This document shows positions 46,407-56,635 of a stretch of 64,000 bases of DNA, piece after piece; positions within the stretch are counted from its first letter, which is position 1; each line of letters opens with the position of its first letter. The stretch is from Gnetum montanum (taxonomy: Eukaryota > Streptophyta > Gnetopsida > Gnetales > Gnetaceae): positions 365,008 through 429,007 of the forward strand of contig MNCI01003413.1 in assembly GCA_015680685.1 (NCBI GenBank), written 5' to 3'. Below the pieces are notes generated by a model, which did not search any database, was not told where the DNA came from, and worked only from the letters and a program-made list of their open reading frames with translations. A program made the position numbers and the translations under genes.

Positions 46407-47167
46407 GCGTACGCGATATCGCAGTCCGCTACAATGTCTATAAATAAGAAGCAGCTCTCCCTTGTTTCATAATGAGAGTTAGATTGTAGCGAAGCTCTGG
46501 CAGTTTGATCCCTCCAGAGATAGATTATTTTCCCATGTCTGTTGTAGTGTGGTGAATGTAATTATACGAAATCCTTTATTCGAGTGTGACGTACTTGGAC
46601 ATGCACATGACCGACAATAAAGATCGAGATTACTTGATCATTGTAGCATTCACTTTCTTTATTTATTTAACTATTATTTAATGCTTTCCTAGTTAATCTC
46701 TCTCACCCTTAAGCTCCTAGAAACTCAGAATGAGTACGACTTGATTACGAGCATTTAAGTGTGACTACTTGGTAACCCAATGGCATACCTAGGATCTGTA
46801 CTTGGTAATCCTAGTGGTAGTCATGCATGAAGTCCAAAATGTGTACGAATAATCAAGGAATGGATGCTCATCGCACTTAGTCTAGATTAGATTCTCTTAC
46901 CCTTTCCCTCCTAGCTTAGCTTAGTTAATATTCTCTTTTTATTTCCTTCAGGAGTAGCAGTTAGATTAGGAACACATCATGCACCTCACTCTAGACTAAA
47001 CCATACATGACAAATATAATACTAGTATAGGTGGGAAGACAGTGAACTGCGACCTAAAGATAACTGTCTAGGTGCCACAACTAGTCTGTTTGTAGAGTTC
47101 GACCGGATCGCATGTGAGGATGCTCGTATTTGTATGGTTGAGTGTAGGGGTATCTCACCACTCATCA
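46407..47167 (+). mobile_element. 5' LTR of family A copy 2
   Basis: 761 bp visible, matching 54159-54931. The TATA box CTATAAATAAG is at about 46438-46448, preceded by GTACGCGATATCGC (46409-46422). The CAATAAAGATC block is at 46615-46625. Ends CACTCATCA at 47167. This copy keeps more CpG than the 3' LTR (for example GCGATATCGC against ACGATATCAC). Confidence 0.85.
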
Positions 47168-47168
47168 T

Positions 47169-47186
47169 TGCCACCATTGCCGATGA
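47169..47186 (+). promoter_or_regulatory. tRNA-Asp-type primer binding site, family A copy 2
   Basis: TGCCACCATTGCCGATGA one base after the LTR, a degraded TGGCGCCGTTGCCGGGGA. The downstream bases CGGTGCTAGTTAT match copy 1. Confidence 0.6.
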
Positions 47187-47312
47187 CGGTGCTAGTTATC
47201 TAGATTAGTTATATCATACAAGGTCATTGTATAAGGACTTAACGATATATCTCTTAGGAAGAAGAAATAATTATTCAAAGTCACATATAAATTCACACAC
47301 AACTTCACAACA

Positions 47313-49172
47313 ATGCCTCTCCTGCAAGATGATAATAACGCCACACGTAGTGAGGAAGTTCATTGGAGAACCAATGAACTATATGACAATGAAGATTGGA
47401 TTATGCAACCAGAAGTGGGAGTTTCTTATAAACATGAATGAAAACAACATCATCCCAACACCTGAAAGCATAACTTACCCAATGACGATGAACCCCTACT
47501 GGCCACTACAAGCTTAACACAAATACAGGAGGTTGTTTGAATCTCACGAAGGCATCGTAAAGAGAGTCATCTACCCAGGCTCGATTTAAACAACTTTCCT
47601 AAATTTTCAGGAGGCTATGACTTAGAGCTATATCAACATTTACAAGCCTTCTACAATGCTTGTACATGGAAAAACATTGATAATGGGTGGCAAAAACTTA
47701 AGCTCTTTTTTATGACACTCGTTGACCAAGCAAAAGTATGGTATAGATCATTAAAACCAAATTCAATATGATGTTGGTCAACAATGGTAGAATTTTTTAA
47801 CGAAAAATATCAAACCTACGCAAGAGTGTTAGTGTCAGCCTTGAGGAAACAAATCCAAGGATAGAAACAATCACAACATAAACCCTTGGACATGGCCTTA
47901 GAAAGATATTATGCACTATTAAACAACTGTCCAGGCCATGGGTTTTCTGAGGAAAGGCTAATTTATCATATCATTGATGGGCTACGTAATGAAACAAGAG
48001 ACACCTTAGGAATGTACGCCCAAGGTTAATTATACGAACTACGAACCCACCAAGTCCAAGATCTTATTAAGCAGGTAGAAAAAGAGGAAGGAGATATGGC
48101 TAGATGGGAGAGTGTTGAAAAACATCAACGGGACCATAATCTCAACTTAACAAAGGTCCATAGTCATAAAAAGGAGAAATCAACCAATCTCAAGGTGGAA
48201 ACATCATCTTTGCCAATACAAAAATCATTAGAAGAAGCCAAGGAAAATATCAATAAGATGTTGGAATGGACATATCAAAAGTGTGGAGAATTTATCAACA
48301 TCATGGAAGATAAAGTTTTGACAACCCAAGAAGCAGGATGAAATAGTAGACAATTAGAAAGAAGGGATAAGGAAAATAAGAGCTCAACTACGAATCATAC
48401 GTATGAATGTAACATATGCCTATACAATCACCCCAAAGGCCAATGCCCAATAGTGTTACATCTACATGAGCATTGGGGAAACATGTTACATCCAGAGTTC
48501 GTACAGAGGTACTATGTTCAATCATAGTTGCAACAATCCTAGTCGTGGGGGAGACCACCCTTAGACTGGAGGCACCCTTCATATTATCTAAATCCAAACG
48601 CTTATCTTGTTCAACATCCTATTTCTCCAACTGGGCCAACACACTTTATCTCACCATAGTACCATTCTCCTTAATACTATCAACCCATGCCTCCAACACA
48701 ACCACCACCTTGTGCACCTTATACTCCTCCTAATTTTCAGCATTCTTATACTTTCCCTCCTTCCACAATGCCACCAACTATTCCTAAGGTACCTGCACCA
48801 CAGCCACAACCCATGAACGCTACTTGTGCCACTGCTACTAATAACATTGGAAAGCCTCCTGAACATAAAAAATGCCCCTTCTTTAAAGACAGTCGTAAGA
48901 AGGGACAACATAATTTAGAGGCCAATGCCTCCTCCAACTCAGCACAAGTCTCACACTGTGGTGTACCCTCATCTTCGAACCCAACGCCTCATGTAACTTC
49001 ATCAGGGCCACTAACTCATGCTCCAACAACAATATGCCCCAATGAACACAACCATGGGAGGCATCATCCTAATCCTTGCATACCATCTAACAGTCCCAAA
49101 TATCATAGTGGGTCAACTCGTTATCTGGAAACTACATCGTGTAAAGTGCCCCACTATGCTTATTACAATTAA
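47313..49172 (+). pseudogene. Gag of family A copy 2: 620 codons, 11 premature stops, no frameshift seen
   Basis: One frame from ATG 47313 to TAA 49170-49172. The capsid part (about codons 75-250) contains WQKLKLFF, the DQAKVWYRSL block and the RYYALLNNCPGHGF..ERLIYHIIDGL block, as in copy 1. A helical, Lys/Glu-rich section spans codons 260-340. A C-x2-C-x3-H-x4-C zinc knuckle (CNICLYNHPKGQC) is at about codon 367, followed by a Pro/Gln/Tyr-rich tail. Eleven internal stops, each one transition from CAA, CAG, CGA or TGG. In copy 1 gag begins further upstream; here the equivalent ATG is ACG near 47242 and the leader is out of frame. No pol follows; an independent TAA closes the frame. Confidence 0.85.
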
Positions 49173-50690
49173 GTGTGTGAACCCCGACGGGGTAAGTATG
49201 GACCAGTTCCAATATTTCCAATATGCAAGGATCCTCACCCTTCATTTATTAATCCTTTCCATACTCAACCATTTAGTTATGGGGGATACCCCCCATTCTA
49301 ATAACATGCAGGATTAATAAATATTTTTCACTTTCTTTGATTTTACAACTTTTTGTTTTCCAGTTTTTCATTTTCAACTTTTTGTTTTATCTTTTTATCT
49401 GTTGTGTTTCTGTCTTTTTACATTTTCTTTTGTAAATAATCTCATCTATGAATAAATCACTCATGTGGATCATTGATTGAGGTGTGTTCTATGTTATTAA
49501 GTCTCGAGCGATCAATTGTGTGAACAGTGAGCCCATTACATCCACTCATCCACTCTACAAATAAGAGGTTCTGTTTGAGGATATAGTGATATTCTTGACA
49601 TTCTAAAAACTTAAAATTAATTTTGTGTTCATTGTATCCAGAATGAAGAGGGATGGACCAAGAGGGAATGATTAGGGTGTGACATCAAGGGAACTTGCCG
49701 ATTCTCTTTGGTGACGTCTATGGGAGTTATCATGCAATGTGGTTGTACTAAGATCCTTGTAGATCTAATGAAAAATGGGACTATGAGTAATCAAAAAGGG
49801 CACTCAAAAATCAAACGTTGTTCTAGGGGGTCCCACTGGAAAGACATGTACCCATGCTTGAAGGTTGGAAATTTCTTTGGATTCAAGTATTCAAAAAAAA
49901 ATAGAAAAGAAAAGAAAAAGAAAAAGAAAGTGCAACAAAACAAAATTCACTCCTCCCTTGAACCAAACACCAAGTGATCGTATGCCTTGTTGTTATGGTA
50001 CTCTTGTAGTTGCTCATCATGGGATGAAACAATGCGATGTCACTGCTTAGAAGAATGGACTTGGTCCTGATCTTGGAATGATAGGTTAAGGACACATTAA
50101 TCATGCTTTACATGTAGGATTCATTGTGCCCTGGGTCAGTTACCTCATGTCCCAATCTCTACGATCCCTTTCTATAGTTCGTCTCATCTCACTATTCGTG
50201 TAATTGTAGCTCATGTCCCATGTAGCATAGAATTTTCATCTCATTCCGGTGATATTTACATGTATGTGTTTTGTGGAGTTAATGCGGATTACATTTAACC
50301 CTTTTAGCACCCACGAACACTTTAAGTGTGGTTACACAAGGACATTCTAGGTTGGAACCTATTTTGGGGAGGACCCACTTGTGTAATTTTTGTTGTGATC
50401 TTTACTTACGACATAGCTCACACACACCATTTCTTACCCTTAGCTTAATTTTTAATTGATTTTCTTTCCCTATCATTATTCCTCTAAATTTAACGTTCCA
50501 ATGTACCATTACATACCCTTTTTCTTACCACCTAAGGTTTTATTGATAAAATTCACATCATTATCATTAATGGTGCCTTTTGATTTAATGAAATTTCCCT
50601 AGAACATTTTGATCATAGCTAATGTCCTCAATTTCCAATGTTAATTTCAAAAAAATCATTAAAATAATCAGTATTTTCATGGTGTCTCAC
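49173..50690 (+). other. Spacer between gag and second ORF, family A copy 2
   Basis: No coding domain. It holds a T-rich stretch (49319-49440) with repeats of CAACTTTTTGTTTT type, a purine-rich run (49896-49932, GAAAAGAAAAAG type) and scattered GC-balanced DNA. This is where pol would be expected in an autonomous Athila element. Confidence 0.6.
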
Positions 50691-50696
50691 ATCACA

Positions 50697-50760
50697 AGGG
50701 ACGAGATATTGCGATGTATCGTACGCGATATCGCGTCCCATCTACCTATAAATAGGTACC
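50697..50760 (+). promoter_or_regulatory. Internal LTR-like promoter module upstream of the second ORF
   Basis: GTACGCGATATCGC at 50720-50733, followed 12 bases later by CTATAAATAGG (50746-50756). The same 14-mer precedes the TATA box CTATAAATAAG in the 5' LTR (46409-46448). A weaker inverted copy (GATATTGCGATGTATC) lies just upstream. The TATA box is about 470 bp before the second ORF's ATG (51229). Suggests a separate transcript for that ORF. Confidence 0.6.
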
Positions 50761-50924
50761 CCCACCACAACATTTATCATCATTTTGTCATTCAAATGCG
50801 GGGGAGTTTTTGAAATTTTCTCTGTGACTTGCGAGTGAGTGACCCTTGCTTTTCTACTTATATCTCGCTCACTAGTACTCTAATTTTAATTCCGTTTGAA
50901 CCTACTTGAACCCGGAGTGTTAAG

Positions 50925-50941
50925 CTTAGTCGTGGGGGAGT
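50925..50941 (+). promoter_or_regulatory. Internal copy of the polypurine-tract core
   Basis: AGTCGTGGGGG at 50928-50938 is identical to the 11 bases just before the 3' LTR (54146-54156) and to 48541-48551 inside gag. The 48.5 and 50.9 kb copies share 14 bases (TAGTCGTGGGGGAG). Confidence 0.5.
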
Positions 50942-51228
50942 GACACTTGCTGAAAGTGCCTAACTTTTTTGAAATTTACCATCACCCAAAGGACATCAAT
51001 TAGGGTAATTAACTTTAACACTTAGAATAATTGTGCCTAAAAATCATATAACCCTTAGGTATACCAGGAAATTAAACATGGAAACCACCTAAGTCACAAG
51101 ACCCATTATTACAAACTTTTGGGCACTATCACATGTGATAATATACTATCATTAATAAAGGCAAAGTAGTAAGGTATAACTTGACTTCAAAAACAACCTT
51201 ACTACCGCTTGGCTTGTGTGATTGTAGA

Positions 51229-54003
51229 ATGGCCCCGAAATGTGCACAAAAGGAGGGTCCTGCCCAAGGTGGAAAGAAATGATCTCGGAGAGGTGGAAGA
51301 CAAGGTCCTGCCAGACAACATGCAGAACAGGAGGAGCAATCATTCAGTATTCATCAAGACGAACCTCCTATCGAACGAACTAGGCAGGCAGAAGGAGGAG
51401 CTACTGCAGCACCTAAACCGGGACAACAACTCACGTTGCCCTAAGATTGTGTTCAGGCTATCCATGAGAAGTCCACATTCGCTGCGGTGATTGTGGAGTT
51501 GAATTTTGAATCAATTGTAGAGTTCACTCCTGTGGTCGTTAGGGATCACCTCAAAGGGTCTCCCTTATGGCCTATCCTCTCTAAAAGCGGTGCCTGGTAC
51601 TTAGGAGAGACGTACCAATTTTGGCACAATAGGGAGCAAGGCACCACTGTAAATATTTGTGGTGTGATAGTTGACTTCTCTACACAGGCAATTTTGAAAG
51701 TGTTAAACCTTTCAAATATAGGGCCCCAGGTTGCTTGGTTATCTACCCGTTCAGACCCTGACGTGCAAAAGAATTGGTTAGAGAAGGCTTATGGAAGAGA
51801 CAAAGCATTTGGTGAATTGATGACAGAAGAGAGAGTTTACTTTAAAATTGGGACATATCACCTATTTCCCACAAAGGGCTTCAAAAGGATATCGACGTAT
51901 GCGGCTAGAGGATGTGCAGTGTTGATGGAAAAGGTTAACACTAACCTACCCCATCTATATTTGATGAAGATCCTGAGGTGGTTTGAAGAACAGAAGATAG
52001 GGAAGATGACGTTGCCTTTCCCCTATCTTATCAGAAAGCTTTGCCAACATGCTGGTATTTGGGAATACACCAATGAAATCCTTCGAAAAGCTCAAACTTC
52101 TTCATATGCTGAATTTCTAAAGGCGCCAACTCCAAGAAAAAGCACTGGCGAAGAGCTGAGACTAGAACAAGAAAAAAAAGAAGAAGAACATGTGGTTGAA
52201 ACCAGTCAACCTCCAGCCATAGGTCCTATCCAATAACAGGAAGCAAGGCCTAGCATAGGCCAGGATCAGCCACCACCGCCGCAAGACTACAGACCGTCGA
52301 TGAGCCATCTGAGGGCCATCGCTGAGACGGTCAGTTGGGGAAGTTGTGATGACGCAAACCTCTTCCACATCATCAATGATGCCAAGCAGCCTACTATTTT
52401 GTTAGATCACACAAGGATTGAAGTCTCTATTCAAACAAGAGGAGGGGAAAGTAGATGGTCACAACAGATCTTAAGAAACATGGCATCTTTCCAAGTGTAA
52501 TTAGAGACTAGTGAAGGGGCCACTATGATGGTCATGCAACACCAGAATGCCACGGGAGCTATAGATGTGGTTGCAGACCACATCAAAGAATCCTTCAATG
52601 TACCTGTTGTGCCACTGGCAGATCTCTCAGGAGTACGGGATGCTCAAACTCTGGCTGGAACCTCAATGACTCCTACGAAACATGAGGATGCGCTTGATTG
52701 AATACTTCAAACAGGGCAAGTAATGACGTCCTTGTTTAACATCCCTCAGGATGTCACAACAATTCAATTAGACCTCATTTCCACAAATGGAAAGCTAGTC
52801 ATATCCGAAGTGAGGGCCAAGCATGCTAAAGCTGAAGTGCAGAAACTACAAGAGCAGCTCATGGCCTTACAAGCAGCACAGCGGGACCCTCTGCAATTTG
52901 TTCCCACAGACTAGCTAGAAAACTTTAGAATTGAGTAGCTAACAAAATTAATAGCAAAGAATAAAAGGATGGTAGATGAAAAGAAGAAGGCCATTTGGGA
53001 TGCCTCTGCAATAGCAGCGTAAACCCATGCACATCTTAAGGTACTCAAGGCCTTACAAGAAGAAAACAGGCAGCTGGTTGTAGACAATCTTTGGTTGACC
53101 ATTGTAGAGAAGCAAAAGAATGTTCTCGATGAACACTTTCATCAGTTATGAGAACAATTCATTCGAGTCAACTGAGATGTAAGCCGTTTAGCCAGAGAAA
53201 ATTGAACCCTCTCAATGGAGGAGGTACACGCTATTCACCAAAAGTTAGCAATTCAAATAAGCGCATGACAGAATGAGGCTAAACGACATGAAAAGTTGAA
53301 GGAGCACTTCTGGGATCAGGTGGAGATGTACAAACAAATCCTAGAGAAGGAGATCCATATGGCCAAGGCCCAAATCAACACTATCAATGCTCAACACATT
53401 GATTGGAGAGTCATATTGGACACATATTCCTTTGCCCACCAAGCGAAAGTTAAAAATTTGGACCTGCAGATTCAGGACTTGACAGAGTACATGGAGTTGG
53501 TAAATCTCATATATGCCAACCTTGCCATGTTAACAGCAGGGCACCTAATGTTAGAGCTCGAGCAGTAGGTAGCAACCACCCACATCAAATATGAAGCAGA
53601 ATTTGCAGAGCACAAGAAGCTAGTGGAAAAACTGGATGTTGCAAATTCTGAACTTGAGGTGGTGAAAGCTAGCTACCAGTGACAGAAGGATGTCACAACC
53701 AAATTGGCTCGATAGCTAATGGATTTTCATGAGTAAAAAGATAAAGCCAGAGCCTATGAGGAGGAATGACAAGTGTTTGTGGCATGGTATGTCAAAGCCA
53801 ACTAGATGTTTCCACAACTACCCTGTCCGTGGGAAGTTCCGACTTCATCAAACATTGGAACACTAGCATGGATGGCACAAGATCCTTGAACCAAAGAGGA
53901 GAAGCTCCAAGCCATACTTCAAGGCCATCAAGCCTCAAAGCCTGGAGCACATGACAAAGGGAAAGTGCTGATGGAGGAGCCACCGCCACCAGGAACTACA
54001 TGA
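51229..54003 (+). pseudogene. Second ORF of family A copy 2: putative plant transposon-protein domain plus long helical tail, 19 premature stops, no frameshift seen
   Basis: One frame of 925 codons from ATG 51229 (MAPKCAQKEGPAQGG) to TGA 54001-54003. After a basic, Gln-rich leader, codons 85-310 (open from 51487 to 52236) resemble the putative plant transposon protein domain (I recall Pfam PF20167): GTTVNICGVIVDFSTQAILKVL, later GTYHLFPTKGFKRISTYAARG, then LPFPYLIRKLCQHAGI. Codons 500-870 are rich in Glu, Lys, Gln, Ala and Leu with heptad-like spacing, suggesting coiled coil; the end is proline-rich. No transmembrane segment seen, so it is unlike a classical envelope protein. Internal stops: 5 TAA, 5 TAG, 9 TGA, each one transition from CAA, CAG, CGA or TGG. 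Function unknown. Confidence 0.75.
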
Positions 54004-54142
54004 GTTTCACATTTTTGTAGTTGTAGCATATTTTGTGTGCTATGTTTTCTTCCCACATTGTGGCATCATTAGATTTCTTTTTCCATTAATAATCCCATAC
54101 CTATCCACTATGTAATCACTGTAACTTGAGGACAAGTTTTTA

Positions 54143-54158
54143 TTCAGTCGTGGGGGTA
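54143..54158 (+). promoter_or_regulatory. Polypurine tract of family A copy 2
   Basis: TTCAGTCGTGGGGGTA directly before the 3' LTR start TGATGGG. Confidence 0.75.
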
Positions 54159-54931
54159 TGATGGGACACGATATCACAGTCTGCCATAATGTCTATAAAT
54201 AAGAAGTAGCTCTCCCTTATTTCATAATGAGAGTTAGATTGTAGTGAAGCTCTGGCAGTTTGATCCCTCCAGAGATAGATTATTTTCCCATGTCTACCCG
54301 TAGTGTGGTGAATGTAATTGTACGGCATCCTTTATTTGAGTGTGACGTACTTGGACACGCACATGACCAGCAATAAAGATTGAGATTACTTCATCATTTC
54401 AGCATTCATTGTGTTTATTTATTTATTTATTTAACTATTATTTAATGCTTTCCTAGTTAATCTCTCTCACCCTTAAACTCCTAGAAACGTGGAATGAGTA
54501 CGACTTGATTACGAGCATTTAAGTGTGACTACTTGGTAACCTAGTGGCACACCTAGGATCTGCGCTTGGTAATCCCAGTGGTAGTCATGCACAAAGTCCA
54601 AGATGTGTATGAATAATCAAGGAAAAAATGCTCATCTCACTTAGGCTAAATTAGATTCTCTTACCCTTTCCCTCCTAGCTTAGCTTAGTTAATATCCTCT
54701 TTTTATTGCCTTCAGGAGTAGCAGTTAGATTAGGAACACATCATACACCTCACTCTAGACTAAACCATACGTGAAAAATATAATACTAGTCTAGGTGGGA
54801 AGACAATGAACTGCGACCTAAAGATAACTGTCTAGATGCCACAACTAGTCTGTTTGCAGAGTTCGACCAGATCGTGCATGAGAACGCTCGTATTCGTATG
54901 GTTGAGTGTAGGGGTATCTCACCACTCATCA
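54159..54931 (+). mobile_element. 3' LTR of family A copy 2
   Basis: 773 bp, TGATG ... CATCA. TATA box CTATAAATAAG at about 54193-54203. A (TTTA)n run at 54414-54432 is expanded relative to the 5' LTR. The following 5-mer is GTTTA, but its partner lies in the gap. Confidence 0.9.
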
Positions 54932-56418
54932 GTTTAGAAGGAACTTAACAAAGTATAGTGAATAATGTAAATTAGAGTTCATTAAGAACTTGGTTAAGTA
55001 CTTAATTTTGGCTATAATAAGTTAGAACATAAGTATTTGTGACATAACATAAGTTACAAACATGAACTAAGACATAAGTGTTTGTAACACACTATGAGTT
55101 ACAAATAAAAGTAGTATTGAAAGGAATGTTTAAAAATAAATCTTATAAATAAATATTATGGTATATAAATGATGTTAGTTATGAAGAGTGCATCTCCCTA
55201 TAAAATATCCTAAGACAAGGATGTTGTAACATGAGCACGACAAAAAGTCAATAAAAAATTAACAAAAACTTAAATATACATTATGAAATTTAATATTATA
55301 CTATGATAATGAACTACATCATGATATTGATAGTAATGATGATAATGAAGTAAGAAACAAAGAAATAAATAGAAACATAATGAAAATTAAAAATAAATGA
55401 AAATTTTATTCTTTCTTTTATATGTGTAAGTATTTTAGTGCATTTGATGGACTTATGTAAACTTGCTTAATGTAGTGCATCCTAATACCATTATAATACA
55501 CTATTAATGAACTTGACCCTAAACTTTACTAATGTAGTGAATGAAAGTTGCCATGCTAAAACATATTGGATTACATAGGGAGCATTTAATTACTTGCATC
55601 TATAAAGTTTGAATATATTTAGATGCTGTATATATATATATTCATGAATTTAGATAGATTTCACTTATAAATTTAAAATCTTGCAAGATTTAAAATAATA
55701 ATAAAAATAAATGAATCTAATATGTCCTATAATAATCCATATATTTATCCTTATAAAACTATATGGAACCAAATAATTTTTTAAATATAATGAGTGGAGT
55801 CTATAGATGTAGCACCAAAAAATTCATTTCACAAAATACATGTTTTAAGGCTACATTTATGATTCTCCTATGTGAAGTTTATAAGATCTTATGGTTTACC
55901 CTTGGGATAACTTGGTAATCATTACCGTTATATATTTCATTTTACTTTTTTTTAGAAGATCTAATCTCTACATTGCAATGAAGGTAGTCCTTTATTAGTA
56001 CCTTGAAATCCTAATTATAGTGCATTCTTTCATGGTAGATGTTCCTATATAGTTAATAAGATTGAGAAAAACCTCTTTAAACTAAAATAAAGAAATTTTA
56101 CAATAGAAAAAAATTATTATTATAAACATATCATTTATGATATGCATTTACTACTCTTATTATTAGTATCCTTATAAAGTTTCTTATGATCAAATTGAAT
56201 GTTTCATTCATAATTTTTCTGAATTAGTAAATACATTAAAGATGTTTTGTCATCTAGCTTGGAATATTTATACTTTTAATAATAGAGATCATGAAGGAGA
56301 AACATGTTGCACTTTGTTGTAAATGGATGGACAAGTAATTAAATTGAAATGAACCATAGAAACTCCTTTTACAAATACATGTTAAATGAAAGACCTAGAG
56401 ATAATGATTATTGATATA
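54932..56418. other. Unassigned AT-rich DNA
   Basis: No open frame or family recognised. Contains a short imperfect duplication around ACATAAGT(A/G)TTTGTGACATAAC-like phrases (55030-55105) and a (TA)n run at 55630-55640. Confidence 0.5.
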
Positions 56419-56620
56419 TGATGAGTGACGAGTATGCACAATACTTCATCATACAATCTACAGGCATCATGATAAGTCATGTTGTAATTCATGGATGGAC
56501 TAGTAGTATCATTTAGGAAGTTAAAATATAATTTTGTATCATTATCTTCTTGCTTCGGCTAATAGTAGTTCCTTAGTCATATGATTTAGCTTAAGTGAAA
56601 CATATGATTAATTGATGTTC
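56419..56620 (-). mobile_element. Relic of a family A-like LTR (inner end)
   Basis: TGATGAGTGACGAGTATGC.. followed by CATGGATGGACTAGTAGTATC matches the minus-oriented LTR end at 1564-1720 (TGATGAGTGATGAGGTA..., CATGGATGGGCTAGTTGTAATATC). Heavily decayed; no primer site recognised to its left. Confidence 0.6.
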
Positions 56621-56635
56621 TCAAGCTCATAGTCT

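Larger units (their letters stand above)
46407..54931 (+). mobile_element. Family A Athila-like non-autonomous element, copy 2 (gag plus second ORF, no pol)
   Basis: Plus-strand element of about 8.5 kb, nearly complete: 5' LTR (start lost in the gap), tRNA-Asp-type primer site, gag (47313-49172), a 2-kb spacer with an internal promoter-like module, a second ORF (51229-54003), polypurine tract, 3' LTR. No protease, RT, RNase H or integrase motif occurs anywhere. In Athila elements an extra env-like ORF lies between pol and the 3' LTR, so this looks like a deletion derivative that lost pol but kept gag and the third ORF. The two LTRs differ mainly by transitions. Confidence 0.8.

Noticed and set aside
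45506-46447. Long plus-strand reading frames (313 and 285 codons)
   Set aside because: They consist almost entirely of the 812-N gap; only a few real codons at the ends.
48388-48937. Minus-strand frames antisense to the proline-rich gag tail
   Set aside because: Shadows of the gag frame; no independent motif.
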